Shown here: piece after piece, positions 54,352-64,000 of the stretch
Layout of the letters: every line of letters begins with the position of its first letter
Numbering within the stretch: position 1 is the stretch's first letter
From: G963663495 sp963663495
GTDB taxonomy: Bacteria; Bacteroidota; Rhodothermia; Rhodothermales; Bin80
Assembly (NCBI GenBank): GCA_963663495.1
Contig: OY760427.1
Coordinates: 4,898,001-4,962,000, forward strand
Length of the DNA stretch: 64,000 nt
Reading direction: 5' to 3'
Program-made: the position numbers and the translations under genes
Notes under the pieces: generated by a model
What the model saw: only the letters and a program-made list of their open reading frames with translations
The model's database searches: none
What the model was told of the DNA's origin: nothing

Positions 54352-55596
54352 CTAAGCAACCGTCGCATGACAGAATTGCCAATGAGCAAAGAGACCAGGA
54401 AACCGTGCACGCACTCGGCGAAGCCACTTGCGTGCACTATGAGGACTGCCACGAAAACGTTTGTATTTCCGTACTGCCCACCACGTAAGCTTCTTATCTA
54501 TCTGCTGCAACACCGGATGTAAGACCGATCGGTGAAACGCTCCATAGTAGTGTGCCCAGCCTCGTGCTGTACTGTTGACCAGCCGAGACAACTCCTCCAG
54601 CGTGGACCCTGTGCGGATCTGTAGCTGCCAGCCCCGTATAGTCTGCCGTATCGCCTTCTGCGCCTTGCGGCTGATAGCCGGATTGAATCCCGTGAAATAC
54701 GCCCCTCTCCTGCTCCTGCTCTTCCTCGCTCTGAACGTATATCCCAGAAAATCAAAAGACGTAAGAGGGTGTCTCCCCCTCCGCTTGCCATCCTTGCAGT
54801 AAACGATGCGCGTCTTATCCGGATGCAACCGTAGTTTGCACTGGGCAAACCGACGCTCCAACTCCCTGCGTAGGTGTACCGCCTGCCGCTCGCTGCGGCA
54901 GTGGCATACCGCGTCATCGGCGTGCCGGGCAAATGGAATGTCGGGATACTTCCGCTCCATCCATTTGTCACATGCATAGTGCAAGAACAGATTCGCCAAC
55001 AACGGACTGATCACCCCTCCTTGTGGAGTCCCTACTCCCCGTTCCTCTATCGTCCCGTCCGGTAACTGTACCGGTGCTGTTAACCACCGCTGTATGTACA
55101 GCAGTACCCACCTCTCTTGCGTATGCACCTTCACCGCCCGCATCAGCAACTCGTGATCTATCTCGTCAAAGAACGCCTTGATGTCCAGATCCAGTACCCA
55201 GTCCCGGCGCCAACAGCGCTGCCGCGTCGCCTGCAAGGCCTGATGTGCTGACTTCTTCGGTCGGTATCCATACGAATCCACATGAAACTTCGGATCCATA
55301 TCCGGCTCCAAATGCCGCTTCACTACCATCTGCGCTATGCAGTCCGTAACCGTGGGAATCCCTAATGGCCGAGTACCTCCACCCGGCTTTGGAATATCCA
55401 CGCGCCGTACCGCCTTGGGATGATAACTACCCGAGGCCATCCGATTCCAGACCTTGTACAAATTGTTGCCAAGATCCTCCCCAAATGCCTCCAGCGTCTG
55501 CCCATCCACTCCCGCGCCCCCTCCGTTCGCCTTCACCTTCTTCCATGCCTCCCATACCATCCTCTTGGTTACGGGAAACGGTTTTGTGTGCGTCAT
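54352..55596 (-). CDS. ltrA: Group II intron reverse transcriptase/maturase 1
   Basis: A 414-aa intron-encoded protein. RT blocks: RRVDIPKPGGGTRPLGIPTV, the FFDEIDHELL region with D138, GTPQGGVISPLLANLFLHYA, and the active-site box FARHADDAVCH, where the usual Tyr of YADD is His225 (D227 and D228 retained). The maturase X domain follows (GWAHYYGAFHRSVLHPVLQQ). No HNH endonuclease domain is present. The frame is intact. Confidence 0.92.
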   Translation of the reverse strand: MTHTKPFPVTKRMVWEAWKKVKANGGGAGVDGQTLEAFGEDLGNNLYKVWNRMASGSYHPKAVRRVDIPKPGGGTRPLGIPTVTDCIAQMVVKRHLEPDMDPKFHVDSYGYRPKKSAHQALQATRQRCWRRDWVLDLDIKAFFDEIDHELLMRAVKVHTQERWVLLYIQRWLTAPVQLPDGTIEERGVGTPQGGVISPLLANLFLHYACDKWMERKYPDIPFARHADDAVCHCRSERQAVHLRRELERRFAQCKLRLHPDKTRIVYCKDGKRRGRHPLTSFDFLGYTFRARKSRSRRGAYFTGFNPAISRKAQKAIRQTIRGWQLQIRTGSTLEELSRLVNSTARGWAHYYGAFHRSVLHPVLQQIDKKLTWWAVRKYKRFRGSPHSARKWLRRVRARFPGLFAHWQFCHATVA

Positions 55597-56110
55597 CAGA
55601 GTCCTCCCCTCTCAGGTTGCTCCAATGTCCCACACCGCTTAGGGCAGCCCCTTCGCTCCAGACCCATTACAAGCCCTTCCACACTACTACGGACTGCTCC
55701 GCCCCTGTGCCCCGCATCGGTACTCAATCGCTCACGGGGTCTCCGCTTGCGACTCTCCCTTCGCATCAGGACGACAGGTTCCCAAGTTCCATGTAAAGGC
55801 CTGAATCCACGGTCTTGCCACCTGCATGCCGGATGCCACTTGGCCAATAGACAGGCTCCCGCCAAGCTTGTCCCAGCAGACCAGAGATCCCGCTGGTTTA
55901 GACATCGTCTAACAATTTTCGACACTTCAGCAGTGGTTCATTTGCATTCAACTCCGTGGCTCGTACCTGACAAAGTCATACCTCTGCCTTTTCCGGTCTC
56001 GCTCACCACCCTGTCTCTTAAACAACGCAGCAGCCGGCGGTTTAGAGCCTCCGCCTGTACAGCGGCTCTGGAGGGCCTACCTCCATCCTTTACATAGCAT
56101 GACTACTCGA
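55597..56110. other. Probable structural RNA domains of intron 1, no gene
   Basis: About 510 bp upstream of the RT gene in intron orientation, GC-rich with many short complementary stretches, as expected for domains I-III. Frames here have no protein similarity. Confidence 0.4.
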
Positions 56111-56166
56111 ACATCAAATCATATTTGACCATACCGGTAGGGACCGAGTCGCCCGGGCCCCCCGGA

Positions 56167-56200
56167 CAGATCCGGACGTGCGCGTTAACGCATCCGGCTC
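56167..56200 (-). ncRNA. Group II intron domain V (intron 2)
   Basis: 34-nt hairpin (GAGCCGGATGCG...CGCACGTCCGGATC) of the domain V type. The RT frame stop codon (TAA) lies inside it. Confidence 0.7.
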
Positions 56201-57540
56201 CTCCCTTGGGTCGCGCCAGCGCGCTTAACGGTGAATCGTGTGGAAGGCCATGGGTGCCGGATCTCCAACTTCGGCCAGTGTATCGCAGTGAGCTTGTCCA
56301 TCGTGTCCCACGTCGTACGATCCCGCTGGGAACATCGTCGTAGCACGCGCATCCATATCCAGTACAGCCGGATGTAGCAGCTCGCAAGGTACCGGTAACT
56401 CGTCGGTACGGCATAGTAATTCAACCATCCGTTGAGCACCCGCCCCAACCATTTCCCCGTCTCATGCACCGGGCGGTGCATGAGACGAATCAACTGCCCC
56501 TTCACGCGCTTCAGAAAACGAGCCATACGCTTGGCTATCGGCTTACGACCAAGACTAAATCGCCCCCTCCGATCTCTACGACCGTAATGCGTAAATCCCA
56601 GAAAGTCGAATGTCTCCGGTCGACCCTCACCACGCTTCCTGCGATCTTCCTCGGCAAACCGCCCGAATTCAATCAGACGAGTCTTCCTCTGATGCAGTCT
56701 CAACCCGAACGTATCAAGCCGATCCCGCAGTGCACGCAGATAACGTTGCGCTGTCCCCTTGTACTGGAAACACACCACGAAATCATCCGCATAACGAATG
56801 ATGTAGACCTCCCCCGCACTCCGCTGTGACTTGCGCCATGCATCGGTCCAAAGGTCCAACACGTAATGAAGATAAATGTTGGCCAGTATAGGGGAAATCA
56901 CCGCACCCTGCGGTGTACCCTCCTCACTATCCCGCCACATCCCATCTACCATCACGCCCGCCTTCAACCACTTGATGATCAACCGAATCACCCGCTTATC
57001 CGCAATACGATGCTCCAAGAAGCGGATAAGCCACTCCTGGTTTACCGTGTCAAAGAACTTGCGAATGTCGGCGTCCACAATGTAGTTGACCTTGCGACGC
57101 TCTATCACATATGCCAAAGCATCCAACACGTCGTGCGCGCTGCGCTTCGGCCGGAACCCATAGCTGAAACCCACAAACTCCTCCTCGAAAATCGGAGTCA
57201 GTATACGTTCCACCACAGCCCTCTGGACGATCTTGTCCTCCAGTGCAGCCATGCCAAGCGGTCGTGTACCTCCGTCCGGCTTGGGTATCTCTACCCGCTT
57301 GGACGGGGTCGCCCGGTACGCTCCTGTATGTACACGTCGGTGAAGGTCCGTCATACGGTCCTCCAAATCCTACGCGTACCTCTCCCATGTCATACCATCC
57401 ACTCCCGGTGCCGCTTCACACTTCTGCCCGTGGAAGGCGGTCCTAAGCGCTTCCATGCTGACATGGTGCAGTAACGTTGTGAGACGCTCCGCTGGGTTTC
57501 GCTTCACGAACTCCCGTAACCGCTCCTTTCCCTGGGACAC
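56185..57540 (-). pseudogene. ltrA: Group II intron reverse transcriptase 2, in-frame stop
   Basis: One continuous 451-codon frame from a GTG at 57540 (VSQGKERLREFVKRNPAERL) to 56185, interrupted only by a TAG at 57370-57372 in WERYA*DLEDRM, where related proteins usually have Glu. RT motifs are otherwise good: RVEIPKPDGGTRPLGMAALE, DADIRKFFDTVNQEWL, GTPQGAVISPILANIYLHYV, YADD in IIRYADDFVV, and a group-II-maturase-like C-terminus (GWLNYYAVPTSYRYLASCYI). A single G-to-T change would explain the stop. Confidence 0.85.
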
Positions 57541-57803
57541 GCGAACCCATTTCTGCGCCTAGTGCGTGGTAGGATCTCGCGATTTCCCCTCGGGCGACAG
57601 CCTTCGCTCCCGCTGCTCCGCCAGGGTATCGTCCCCTTTGTTCGCAGCATTCATCGCTACTATGCTGTCGTCTGACTTCTTCATACCGTGCATCTCCGGT
57701 TACGGTGTCTCCACCTTTCCTTCGCGGCGGCGCACGACTGCAGGACAGTATGAAGACCTCCCAGGTCCCGACAAGGTATGTACGTGCGTCCATGGGGTCT
57801 CGG

Positions 57804-58901
57804 ATCGGGCTTCCCGCGCAATGTGGAGATCTTACCCGGCAATGTGAGTGAACCCGGGACACTCAAACAAGCTATGGAGAAGTTGAAGAATAAAACGCCA
57901 ACGGTCGTTATGGATGCGGGCATTGCTACCGAGGAGAATGTGGCGTATTTGAAAGAAAAGAAGCTGGATTGGATCTGTGTTCAGCGGACCAAAGCCCCTG
58001 CGGTGCCCACCCGGGAGCCGGATCAGGCATTTGAGATGGCGGGTGGGGTCAAGATCAGAGCTTGGGAGTTACCCAAAAAGGACAGGGAACCCCAAGAGAA
58101 GGAACCGAAAGAGGGGGAGTCAGAAGAAAATGAGCTGGAAGACCAGGAGCGATTCGTGTATGTGCACAGCGAGGCTCGGCAGGCCACCGAGGAGCAGATC
58201 TTTGCAACGAAATGTGCAAAATATGAAGAGGCACTCACCAAGCTTCATAAAGGACTCTCCACTCCCCACTGCCTGAAAACGTATGATAAGGTACTCGTAA
58301 AAGCCGGTCGCCTGAGGGAAAAACACAAGAAGGTGAGCCACACCTATGAGGTGACGGTTACGAAAAAAAGGAAAACGACCATGCCGAGAGTGTAAGCTTT
58401 ACCAAGCGCGAAGTGCATGAAGACCGGCTCCTGGAAGCAGGCGGATAGGTCCTGCGCACCAGCCGTACCGACTGGTCGGTGCAAGAAGTGGCGCGCACCT
58501 ACTGGCGACTTACGGAGATTGAAAACACCTTCCGGGTGATGAAGTCGGATCTGGGTTTAAGGCCCGTCCATCACAGTAATGATGACCGAATTGTGGGACA
58601 TTTATTCATCACCGTGCTGGCCTATCATGTTGCTCACCTGGTTCGCACCAAACTCAAGAAAGCTGGAATCCATAACAGCTGGGATACGATCCGTAACGAA
58701 CTCAACGAGGTCAAACGGGTGACCTCCAAGTTGCCCATGAGTCAAACGCGCGCGTTGACCCTGAATGTGGATCAGAACCTGACGCCGATGTTGGAACGAG
58801 TCTTCGAAATCTTGGGATTCAGCTATGATCCCGATGCGACCCGAGCCAAACAGGTCCTCCCCATGGAACCGAAGACTCCCAAAAAGCTTCCCGACTCATG
58901 A
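57804..58901 (+). pseudogene. IS1634-family transposase, truncated and frameshifted
   Basis: Starts inside the gene (GFPRNVEILPGNVSEPGTLK). A base change in the lysine run near 58370 shifts the frame (TKKRKTTMPRV instead of TKKKETDHAERV), and a TAG near 58448 replaces a Tyr codon. The C-terminal part (EIENTFRVMKSDLGLRPVHH to KKLPDS) is open again. Inactive. Confidence 0.88.
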
Positions 58902-59146
58902 GTGGAATGAAGTCGCTTAGCACAGGTACGAGAATGAACTCCAGATGGAGGTGCGATCCCTGTACCCGGTGGGGAGAGTTGGGGACAAATACGGCCTTCT
59001 ATCAACAGAAAAAACAAGCAATGAAACCGCTCTAAACCAACCCCACTCAATCCGGTAAATCACAATAGGTGGTAACGAAAAAATGCTCCCCAAGCGGGAA
59101 TGCTAGAGGTCCGTATTTTCCTGTCACTACAAAATGTGAAGTTGGG
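57804..59146 (+). mobile_element. IS1634-family element, copy 2 (5'-truncated)
   Basis: Aligns with 21453-23822 in opposite orientation from ATCGGGCTTCCCGCG to the terminus AAATGTGAAGTTGGG. The first half of the transposase gene and the other terminus are missing. Bordered by group II intron 2 on the left. Confidence 0.85.
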
Positions 59147-59318
59147 TTAGGAGGGAAAACCGAGAGAATTGGAGACGGAACTCAGCGTTTTCCCCTGACC
59201 GGATGGCGAAGTTAGGTTTTGTTATAGCTATAGCAGATTGACAGAAATAACGTATTGCCCTTCCCCCTGTATCTTTCGAGCGTTGCGATACAAGGTACAA
59301 TGTTAGCGTGATCGATGA

Positions 59319-62300
59319 TGAAGGTTTTATCCGTATTATCGCTGGCCTGCATGAGCTGGGTCTTGCAGCATCAGATGGAAGCGCAGCTGCCGTCAATGGA
59401 CCGTGCAGGATCAAGGTATGGAGGGGTTGCCGGATTATCTAGCTCTGATCACGGAGACCACCCAAGGGTGCACATAGGGCCTTTGACAGATGCCCCGGCA
59501 TCTGCTTCGCTGATAGCCGATCCTATCGCTCCGCATGATCATGCAATAGAACAATCCGCGGACTCTATTGCGGTATCGCAGGATGCCATAACGTTTGCAG
59601 AGGTCGGTGAAACCATCACGCTGGTGGCGACCGTTTTCGACGCTGCGGAGAATGTTATAACCGACGCTCCAGTGGTCTGGACCATTGCAAACCCTGCGGT
59701 GGCGACGGTGGATCAGAGCGGCCTTGTTACTGCCGTGGGCGATGGAACTACGCGTATTGCTGTTACCGCTGGCCCTGTCTCCGTGAAGGTCTCCGTCCTC
59801 GTGGATACGGATGGCGGTACGACAATTATCGTTGAATCTGACCGTGCGGCACTGGTCAAGTTGTACGAAGCGACGGGCGGGGACCAGTGGGATCAGCACA
59901 CCAATTGGCTGAGCGGGCGGGCATTGGACGCATGGCATGGCGTAAGCACGAACGCGCAGGGACATGTTACGAATTTGCTGCTCGGTACCAACAATCTGGT
60001 AGGGCAGATCCCCTCGGAGTTGGGCACCTTGCCAGAACTGGCGGGATTGGATCTTTCGTCGAACAGCCTGTCGGGGACCATTCCTGCCACGTTGGGCGAT
60101 CTCGGCTCTCTTGAGATGCTTGATCTGAGCGATAATGCCGTTGCGGGAAGCATTCCCGCGGCCCTACTCAGCCTGCCGCTCACCACGTTTGGATGGGACG
60201 GTAATGACGGACTGTGCATGCCCAATACCGCTGAGTTTGTTGCTTGGACAGGGACGATGAGCGCCCATACCGGCGATGGCTATTGCAATAAGGACGACCG
60301 CGATGCTCTCGAAGCATTGTACACCGCCCTTGGAGGTGCCGGCTGGACGGACTCGCAAAACTGGGGCGACGCTGAAGTGGTGTCGTCCTGGTTCGGCATC
60401 ACCACAAATACACTGGGCCTCGTGACTGCCATTGCGCTGCCCGATAATGGAGTTAACGGGGAGTTGCCGGCAAGCATAGGGGATTTGGCGGGCCTGGTGG
60501 AGTTGGACCTGAGCACGAACACGCAGCTAACAGGGCCTATCCCTGTTACCATGCCTCGTCTGGATGCCTTGGACGCATTCAGGTATGGAGGGACGGGGCT
60601 GTGCGTACCCGTAGTTGCTGCCGTGGAGAATTGGCTGTCCTCCTTGACGGTGCACGATGGAACAGGGGTACAGTGCGTCTCTGAGGGTGACCGTGCAACA
60701 CTGGAAAGCCTGTACACCGCTTTGAGCGGAGCAGGTTGGACAAACGATGGGAGTTGGCTGACGAATGCACCTATTGATGAATGGTACGGTGTGACTGCCG
60801 ATGATGAAGGGCACGTAACAGCGTTGGACTTGAGCAACAATGGTTTGGAAGGTGCGCTACCCGCGGAAATCGCGCAATTGGCACTACTGACCGATTTGAG
60901 CTTGGATGGCAACGGCCTCGCGGGGCCGATCCCGGAGGAGCTGGGTTCACTGGGTGATCTGGAGCGTCTTAGTATCAACAGTGCGTCTCTTTCCGGTAGC
61001 CTTCCTGCAGAGCTTGGCGACCTGAGCAGTTTGACTTCGCTGAGCCTTGAGGGTAACAGTTTGTCCGGAGCGCTGCCTTCAGAGCTGGGAGACTTGATGG
61101 CTCTGGAGACCTTGGACGTCTCGGGCAACGATATTTCCGGTGTTATCCCCGCCGAGTTGGGCGATCTCGGCAGTCTTGCTATGCTGGATCTGAGTGATAA
61201 TGCCGTTACGGGAAGCATTCCCGCGGCTCTGCTCAGCCTGCCGCTCACCACGTTTGGCTGGGACGGTAATGACGGGCTATGCATGCCCAATACCGCTGAA
61301 TATGTTGCTTGGACAGAGACGATGAGCGCCCATACCGGCGGCGGCTATTGCAATAAGGATGACCGCGATGCTCTTGAAGCAATGTATGCTGTCCTTGGAG
61401 GCTCTGGCTGGACGAATTCGCAGAACTGGATGCAAGCCGAAGTGATCTCCACTTGGTTCGGCATCACCACCGATGCGCTGGGCCGGGTGACAGCCATTGC
61501 GCTGTCCAATAATGGCCTTATTGGGAAATTGCCCGCGAGTGTGGGAGATTTGGCCAGCCTGGTTGAGCTGGACCTGAGTACGAACATGCAGCTTACCGGG
61601 CCTATCCCTGAAGCTCTGACGGGCTTGGATGCCTTGGACGCATTCAGATATGCCGGGACGGAGCTATGCGTACCCAGAGCGGGTGCCGTTGAGAATTGGC
61701 TTGTCGCCTTGACGGTGCACAACGGAACAGGCGTACGTTGCCCTTCTGAGGGTGACCGTGACGCCTTGGAGGGTCTGTACACTGCTTTGAGCGGAGCAGG
61801 TTGGACGAACGATGCAAATTGGTTGACCAGCGCACCCCTCAACGAATGGGATGGTGTTACCGCCGATGATGAAGGGCGGATAACGGAGTTGGACCTGAGC
61901 AATAATGGCTTGGACGGCGCGCTGCCGGCGGGGATTGCGCTGCTCGCACATCTGACTGACTTGAACCTCGCGGACAACAGTCTTTCCGGCACTATTCCCT
62001 CGGAGTTGGGCAATCTTGACAAGCTCAAGGTGCTGGACATTAGTGATAATGGCCTTGCGGGAAGCATTCCCACGGCATTCCTCCCGCGAGCATCCGGGCG
62101 TGATCGCAGCGGTCAGCGCGATGATCTTGCTGGAACCCTTCCCGGTCTGTCATTAACGACGTTTGCATGGGACGGTAATGATGGGCTGTGCATGCCCAAC
62201 ACCGTTGAGTTTGTTGCTTGGAGCGGGGCGATGAACGTCCAAGCCGGTGATGATTATTGCAACAAGGACGACCGTGAGAATCTGGAGGCATTGTACACCG

Positions 62301-64000
62301 CTCTTGGAGGTGCCAGCTGGACGGACAGGCAAAACTGGAGGCAGGGCGAAGTGGTCTCTTCCTGGTCCGGCATCACCACCGATGCGCTGGGTCGTGTGAC
62401 GGCTATTGCGCTGTCCAATAATGGCCTTGTCGGGGAATTACCGACGAGCACAGGGGATTTAGCCAACCTGGTTGCGTTGGACCTGAGCACGAACGCGCAG
62501 CTCACGGGGCCTATCCCTATTACCATGCCGCGTCTGGATGCCTTGGACAACTTCAATTATGGAGGGACCGGACTGTGCATACCGAGGGTGACTGCCGTAG
62601 AAAGCTGGTTGGCCTCCTTGGCGGTTCACAACGGAACAGGCGTACGCTGCGCCTCTGCGGGTGACCGTGACGCCTTGGAGAGTCTGTACACTGCTTTGAG
62701 CGGAGCAGGTTGGACGAACAAAGGCAAGTGGCTGACCGATGCACCGATTAACGAATGGTATGGCGTTACGGCCAATGATGAAGGTCGGGTAACGGAGTTG
62801 GATCTGAGCGGTAATGGTTTGGCTGGCGCGCTGCCAGCGGGGATAGCGGCCTTGGCCCACCTGACCGACTTGAACCTTGATGACAATACCCTTACAGGCC
62901 CCATTCCAGAGGAGGTGGGCACGCTGGATGATTTGGAGAGCCTTAGCATCAATAGTGCGTCTCTTTCCGGCAGCCTTCCTGAAGAGCTGGGTGACCTTAC
63001 CAGCCTAACATCGCTACGCCTTGAGGGAAACAGCCTATCCGGCGCTATCCCCTCGGAACTGGGCGATCTTGACAATCTTACGGAGCTGGATCTGAGCGAC
63101 AATGAGGTCACGGGAAGCCTTCCCACGGCCCTGCTCAGTCTGTCGTTAACCACGTTTGCATGGGATGGTAACGACGGGGTGTGCATGCCCAACACGGCAC
63201 AGTTTGTTACCTGGGTTGCCGCGATAACATCCCATACCGGTGATGACTATTGCAACAAGGACGACCGCGAGAATCTGGAGGCATTGTACACCGCCCTTGG
63301 AGGTGCTGGCTGGACGAACAAGGGAAACTGGGGCCAGTCCGCAGCGGTCTCTACCTGGTTTGGCATCACGACCGATGCGCTGGGCCGTGTGACAGCCATT
63401 GATTTGTCCGATAACGGTCTCGCAGGGGAGTTACCGGCAAGCATGGGTAATTTGGCCAGCCTGGTTGCGTTGGACCTGAGCACAAACGCGGGTTTGACTG
63501 GAGGCATCCCTGAAACCATGACGAGCCTGGATGCCTTGGACGAGTTCAGGTATAACGGAACTGAGCTGTGCATACCGAGGGTGACGGTCGTAGAAAGATG
63601 GCTGTTCGCATTGACGGTGCACAATGGAACAGGGGTGCGTTGCCCTTCGGGCACCGACCGTGAAGCCTTGGAGAGCCTGTACACTGCTTTAAGCGGAGCA
63701 AGTTGGACGAACAAAGGCAAGTGGCTGACCAACGCACCGATTGATGAATGGTATGGCGTCACTGCCAATGCTGACGGTCGGGTAACGGAGTTGGATCTGA
63801 GCGGTAATGGTTTGGCTGGCGCACTGCCAGCGGGAATAGCAGCCTTGGCCCACCTGACCGACTTGAACCTTGATGACAATACCCTTACGGGCACCATTCC
63901 GGAGGAGGTGGGCACGCTGGATGATTTGGAGAGCCTCAGCATCAACAGTGCGACTCTTTCCGGCAGCGTTCCTGAAGAGTTGGGTAACCTTACCAGCCTG
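59319..64000 (+). CDS. Giant secreted leucine-rich-repeat protein (runs off the window)
   Basis: One uninterrupted plus-strand frame of at least 1560 codons from the ATG at 59319 (an ATG lies 3 bp earlier in the same frame). It begins with a signal-like N-terminus (VLSVLSLACMSWVLQ), then a linker and a bacterial Ig-like (BIG_2-type) domain at about residues 85-165 (EVGETITLVATVFDAAENVI, GLVTAVGDGTTRIAV). Long plant-type LRR arrays follow (LDLSxNxLxGxIPxxLGxLxxL). Capping blocks of the type DRxALExLYTALxGAxWT recur, and cysteine-containing GNDGLCMPNT and YCNKDDR mark module ends. Modules of 0.9-1.07 kb repeat from about 60293, 61358, 62267 and 63259. Surface adhesion is likely by analogy. Long minus-strand frames here are shadows. 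Confidence 0.9.

Larger units (their letters stand above)
54274..56110 (-). mobile_element. Group II intron 1 (5' boundary uncertain)
   Basis: The 3' end is clear: domain V (54315-54348, GAGCCGTATGAGGCG... form with CACGTACGGTTC) and domain VI (stem GGGGGTGAAATTCCCCC) ending at CTACCCGAC near 54274-54277. The reverse transcriptase gene lies just upstream in intron orientation. The 5' end lies somewhere between 55900 and 56110 and could not be fixed. Confidence 0.7.
56120..57803 (-). mobile_element. Group II intron 2 (boundaries approximate)
   Basis: Domain V is at 56167-56200 and the RT pseudogene upstream in intron orientation. The 5' side runs up to 57803, where IS1634 sequence starts abruptly. 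The 3' side, beyond the domain VI-like stem (GGGGGGCCCGGGCGACTCGG), ends near 56120-56140. The flank there is not IS1634, so the intron is not simply inserted in an otherwise intact element. Confidence 0.6.

Noticed and set aside
59238..59278. Bacteroidota-type promoter (TTG and TAnnTTTG) before the LRR gene
   Set aside because: TTGAC and TATCTTTC are present, but the spacing (about 29 nt) is too long for the known consensus, so it was not listed.
59435..63945. Several long minus-strand frames (up to about 336 codons, Ser/Pro/Arg-rich) across the end of the window
   Set aside because: They are antisense shadows of the repetitive plus-strand LRR gene. Their repeated sequences simply mirror the LRR repeats, and the plus-strand frame is continuous with clear domain structure.
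60290..64000. Regularly repeated DNA that might suggest a CRISPR array or satellite
   Set aside because: Repeats are 0.9-1.07 kb coding modules without short identical repeats and unique spacers; they encode LRR domains.

Overview
The window looks like a chromosomal segment of a Rhodothermia/Bacteroidota-type bacterium. This is inferred from gene content: TonB-dependent receptors with a carboxypeptidase-regulatory-like N-terminus, a DUF4920-type lipoprotein inside a split nuo operon, two small FeoA proteins ahead of FeoB, a periplasmic-binding-fold-type lipoprotein beside a receptor, and many starts without a clear Shine-Dalgarno. Core metabolism is interrupted by a heavy load of insertion sequences, as is common in host-associated or bottlenecked lineages.

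Layout. 0-6 kb: a TonB-like protein, a small coiled-coil membrane protein, IS66 relics and a broken IS1380-type element. 6-21 kb: a long minus-strand block of Lrp/AsnC regulator, ECF sigma factor, purB, a TonB-dependent receptor, nuoA-B-C-D-E-F, a DUF4920-like lipoprotein, nuoG-H, rpe, tRNA-Arg, folK and a small membrane protein. 21.3-24.5 kb: a cyclase-family gene destroyed by a tnpB element and an IS1634 element. 24.6-39.6 kb: tRNA(CAU), feoB-feoA-feoA, a divergent TonB receptor with its lipoprotein, proS, thrS, an S9 peptidase, an AlkD-like protein, and a PLP dehydratase overlapping a lipoprotein RidA. 39.6-51.4 kb: nested mobile elements around recA. 51.4-53.7 kb: glpK-glpF. 53.7-59.1 kb: two group II introns and a second, broken IS1634. 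59.3 kb to the end: an open-ended giant leucine-rich-repeat protein.

The most notable system is at 40-51 kb. Three near-identical 1457-bp elements each carry an intact 416-aa TnpB (RuvC D193/E279/D371 plus a zinc finger), but no Y1 transposase. They have inverted ends (GGGARTTATAT), and two copies have perfect 8-bp target duplications (TAAACAAA; TATTAATA). Their outer 179 bp is an internally deleted copy of the intact IS1595-family element at 47665-49439, which encodes a DDE transposase. TnpB therefore appears to ride an IS1595-type DDE transposon, mobilised in trans, instead of an IS200/IS605 HUH transposon. One copy sits 25 bp upstream of recA and another just upstream of glpK, so their presumptive guide RNAs would read into those leaders. 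The IS1595 element also carries a 54-aa passenger ORF and the C-terminus of a cytosine-5 DNA methyltransferase, and next to it lies a fragment of an Eco57I-like methyltransferase.
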